DNA of 25,096 nt, taken from the NCBI GenBank assembly GCA_002503395.1, contig DARQ01000119.1, positions 4,540 to 29,635 on the forward strand. The letters run 5' to 3'. Below, in pieces: positions 24,585 through 25,096 of this stretch. Origin of the DNA: Euryarchaeota archaeon UBA60 (GTDB taxonomy: Archaea > Thermoplasmatota > Poseidoniia > Poseidoniales > Poseidoniaceae). The notes under the pieces are model-generated. The model ran no database searches and was not told the DNA's origin. It was given only the letters and a program-made list of their open reading frames with translations. Position numbers and translations under genes: made by a program. Numbering within the stretch: position 1 is the stretch's first letter; every line of letters begins with the position of its first letter.

Positions 24585-25096
24585 GTGAACTCTTCTCGCC
24601 CACAGTGGCAGAAAACCATCGGCCGTGTGGTATTCTTGAATTGTGATCCGATATTCGATGGTTTGGAAAATGATTGGACCATATTACCCGCACCACCGGC
24701 TTGGCTGACGGGTCACCTATTGCGGGGAGATTGTCTGGTCGCATCCATTCCATTGGCTGATTATGCCAAGCATTTTGACGAATTGGTCCTTCTACCTGAT
24801 ATTGGCATATCCAGCCACGGGAGCGTGGGCAGTGTATTGCTATTCGGCTCCAGGCCGGTTGAGGAAATGCGTGATATCGCCTTACCTACAGATAGCGCAA
24901 CTTCCAGCCGCCTACTACAGTATTTGCTAGAGAAGAGAGGGTTATCTCCCAGACCAATCGAGATGGGGCCAGACCTATCACAGATGCTTGAGAGGTGTGA
25001 TGGGGCATTACTTATCGGTGACCGAGCCCTGTGGGAAGCAGAGAATCATCCTAAACTTGTGAAAATGGATTTGGGCCAAGCGTGGTATGATGAGAC
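24585..25096 (+). CDS. mqnA: Chorismate dehydratase MqnA (3' end outside window)
   Basis: The first 170 residues of a MqnA-family protein, open at the window edge. MqnA removes water from chorismate to make 3-(1-carboxyvinyloxy)benzoate, the substrate of MqnE encoded just before it. Recognisable family segments are RVVFLNCDPIF at the start, ASIPLADYAKH, DIGISSHGSVGSVLLFGSRP, LPTDSATSSRL, GALLIGDRAL and the DLGQAW segment near the edge, where relatives have DLGEEW. The fold is a periplasmic-binding-protein-like two-lobe enzyme without a signal peptide. The start is GTG 24585, with GAGG 7 bases upstream, inside the end of mqnE. MqnD is a related family, but the order with MqnE and the segments named favour MqnA. 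Confidence 0.9.
   Translation, partial: MNSSRPQWQKTIGRVVFLNCDPIFDGLENDWTILPAPPAWLTGHLLRGDCLVASIPLADYAKHFDELVLLPDIGISSHGSVGSVLLFGSRPVEEMRDIALPTDSATSSRLLQYLLEKRGLSPRPIEMGPDLSQMLERCDGALLIGDRALWEAENHPKLVKMDLGQAWYDE

Overview
The window reads as a stretch of an archaeal chromosome, most likely from a marine Thermoplasmatota lineage of the Poseidoniia (Marine Group II or III) kind. The archaeal signs are an EF-2 with the diphthamide motif, isopentenyl phosphate kinase, an archaeal/eukaryal-type ProRS ending in Tyr, split transketolase, KptA with an N-terminal zinc finger, and TATA-like boxes about 25 bases ahead of apparently leaderless starts. The Marine Group assignment is an inference from gene content and from the secreted-protein style (reduced LDLa-like motif, aromatic C-terminal tail). 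No rRNA, tRNA, CRISPR or insertion sequence was seen. Coding density is very high and no gene-free gap exceeds 300 bases.

Layout. 1-1206: 3' part of EF-2 (+). 1274-3907 (-): isopentenyl phosphate kinase followed by a fused type I IPP isomerase/GGPP synthase; together they cover three steps from isopentenyl phosphate to the C20 lipid precursor. 3997-4329 (+): small zinc-ribbon protein. 4331-5035 (-): KptA/Tpt1 RNA 2'-phosphotransferase with a changed NAD loop. 5131-6273 (+): FadA-like thiolase. 6312-11261 (+): a protein with zinc ribbons at both ends, an actin that matches the magnetosome actin MamK closely, and an 899-residue secreted, C-terminally anchored surface protein. 11270-11920 (-): four-helix membrane protein with a zinc ribbon. 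11986-13188 (+): CoaBC-like protein that seems to lack the decarboxylase residues.

13284-17939 (-) is a same-strand run: transketolase N and C subunits (ATGA overlap), transaldolase (3-base gap), a two-helix membrane protein and ProRS. The first three form a non-oxidative pentose phosphate module. 18161-20257 (-): OPT-family transporter, divergent from 20376-23321 (+), an SPCA/PMR1-like P-type ATPase. The ATPase stop overlaps the start of mqnE (aminofutalosine synthase), followed 4 bases later by mqnA (chorismate dehydratase, cut by the window end). This shows menaquinone synthesis by the futalosine route.

The strongest candidates for something new are the MamK-like actin between a double zinc-ribbon protein and a giant surface protein with a cytoplasmic tail, the catalytically altered CoaBC, and the Idi-GGPPS fusion. 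All family calls are from reading the protein sequences and from memory of the families; no search was run.
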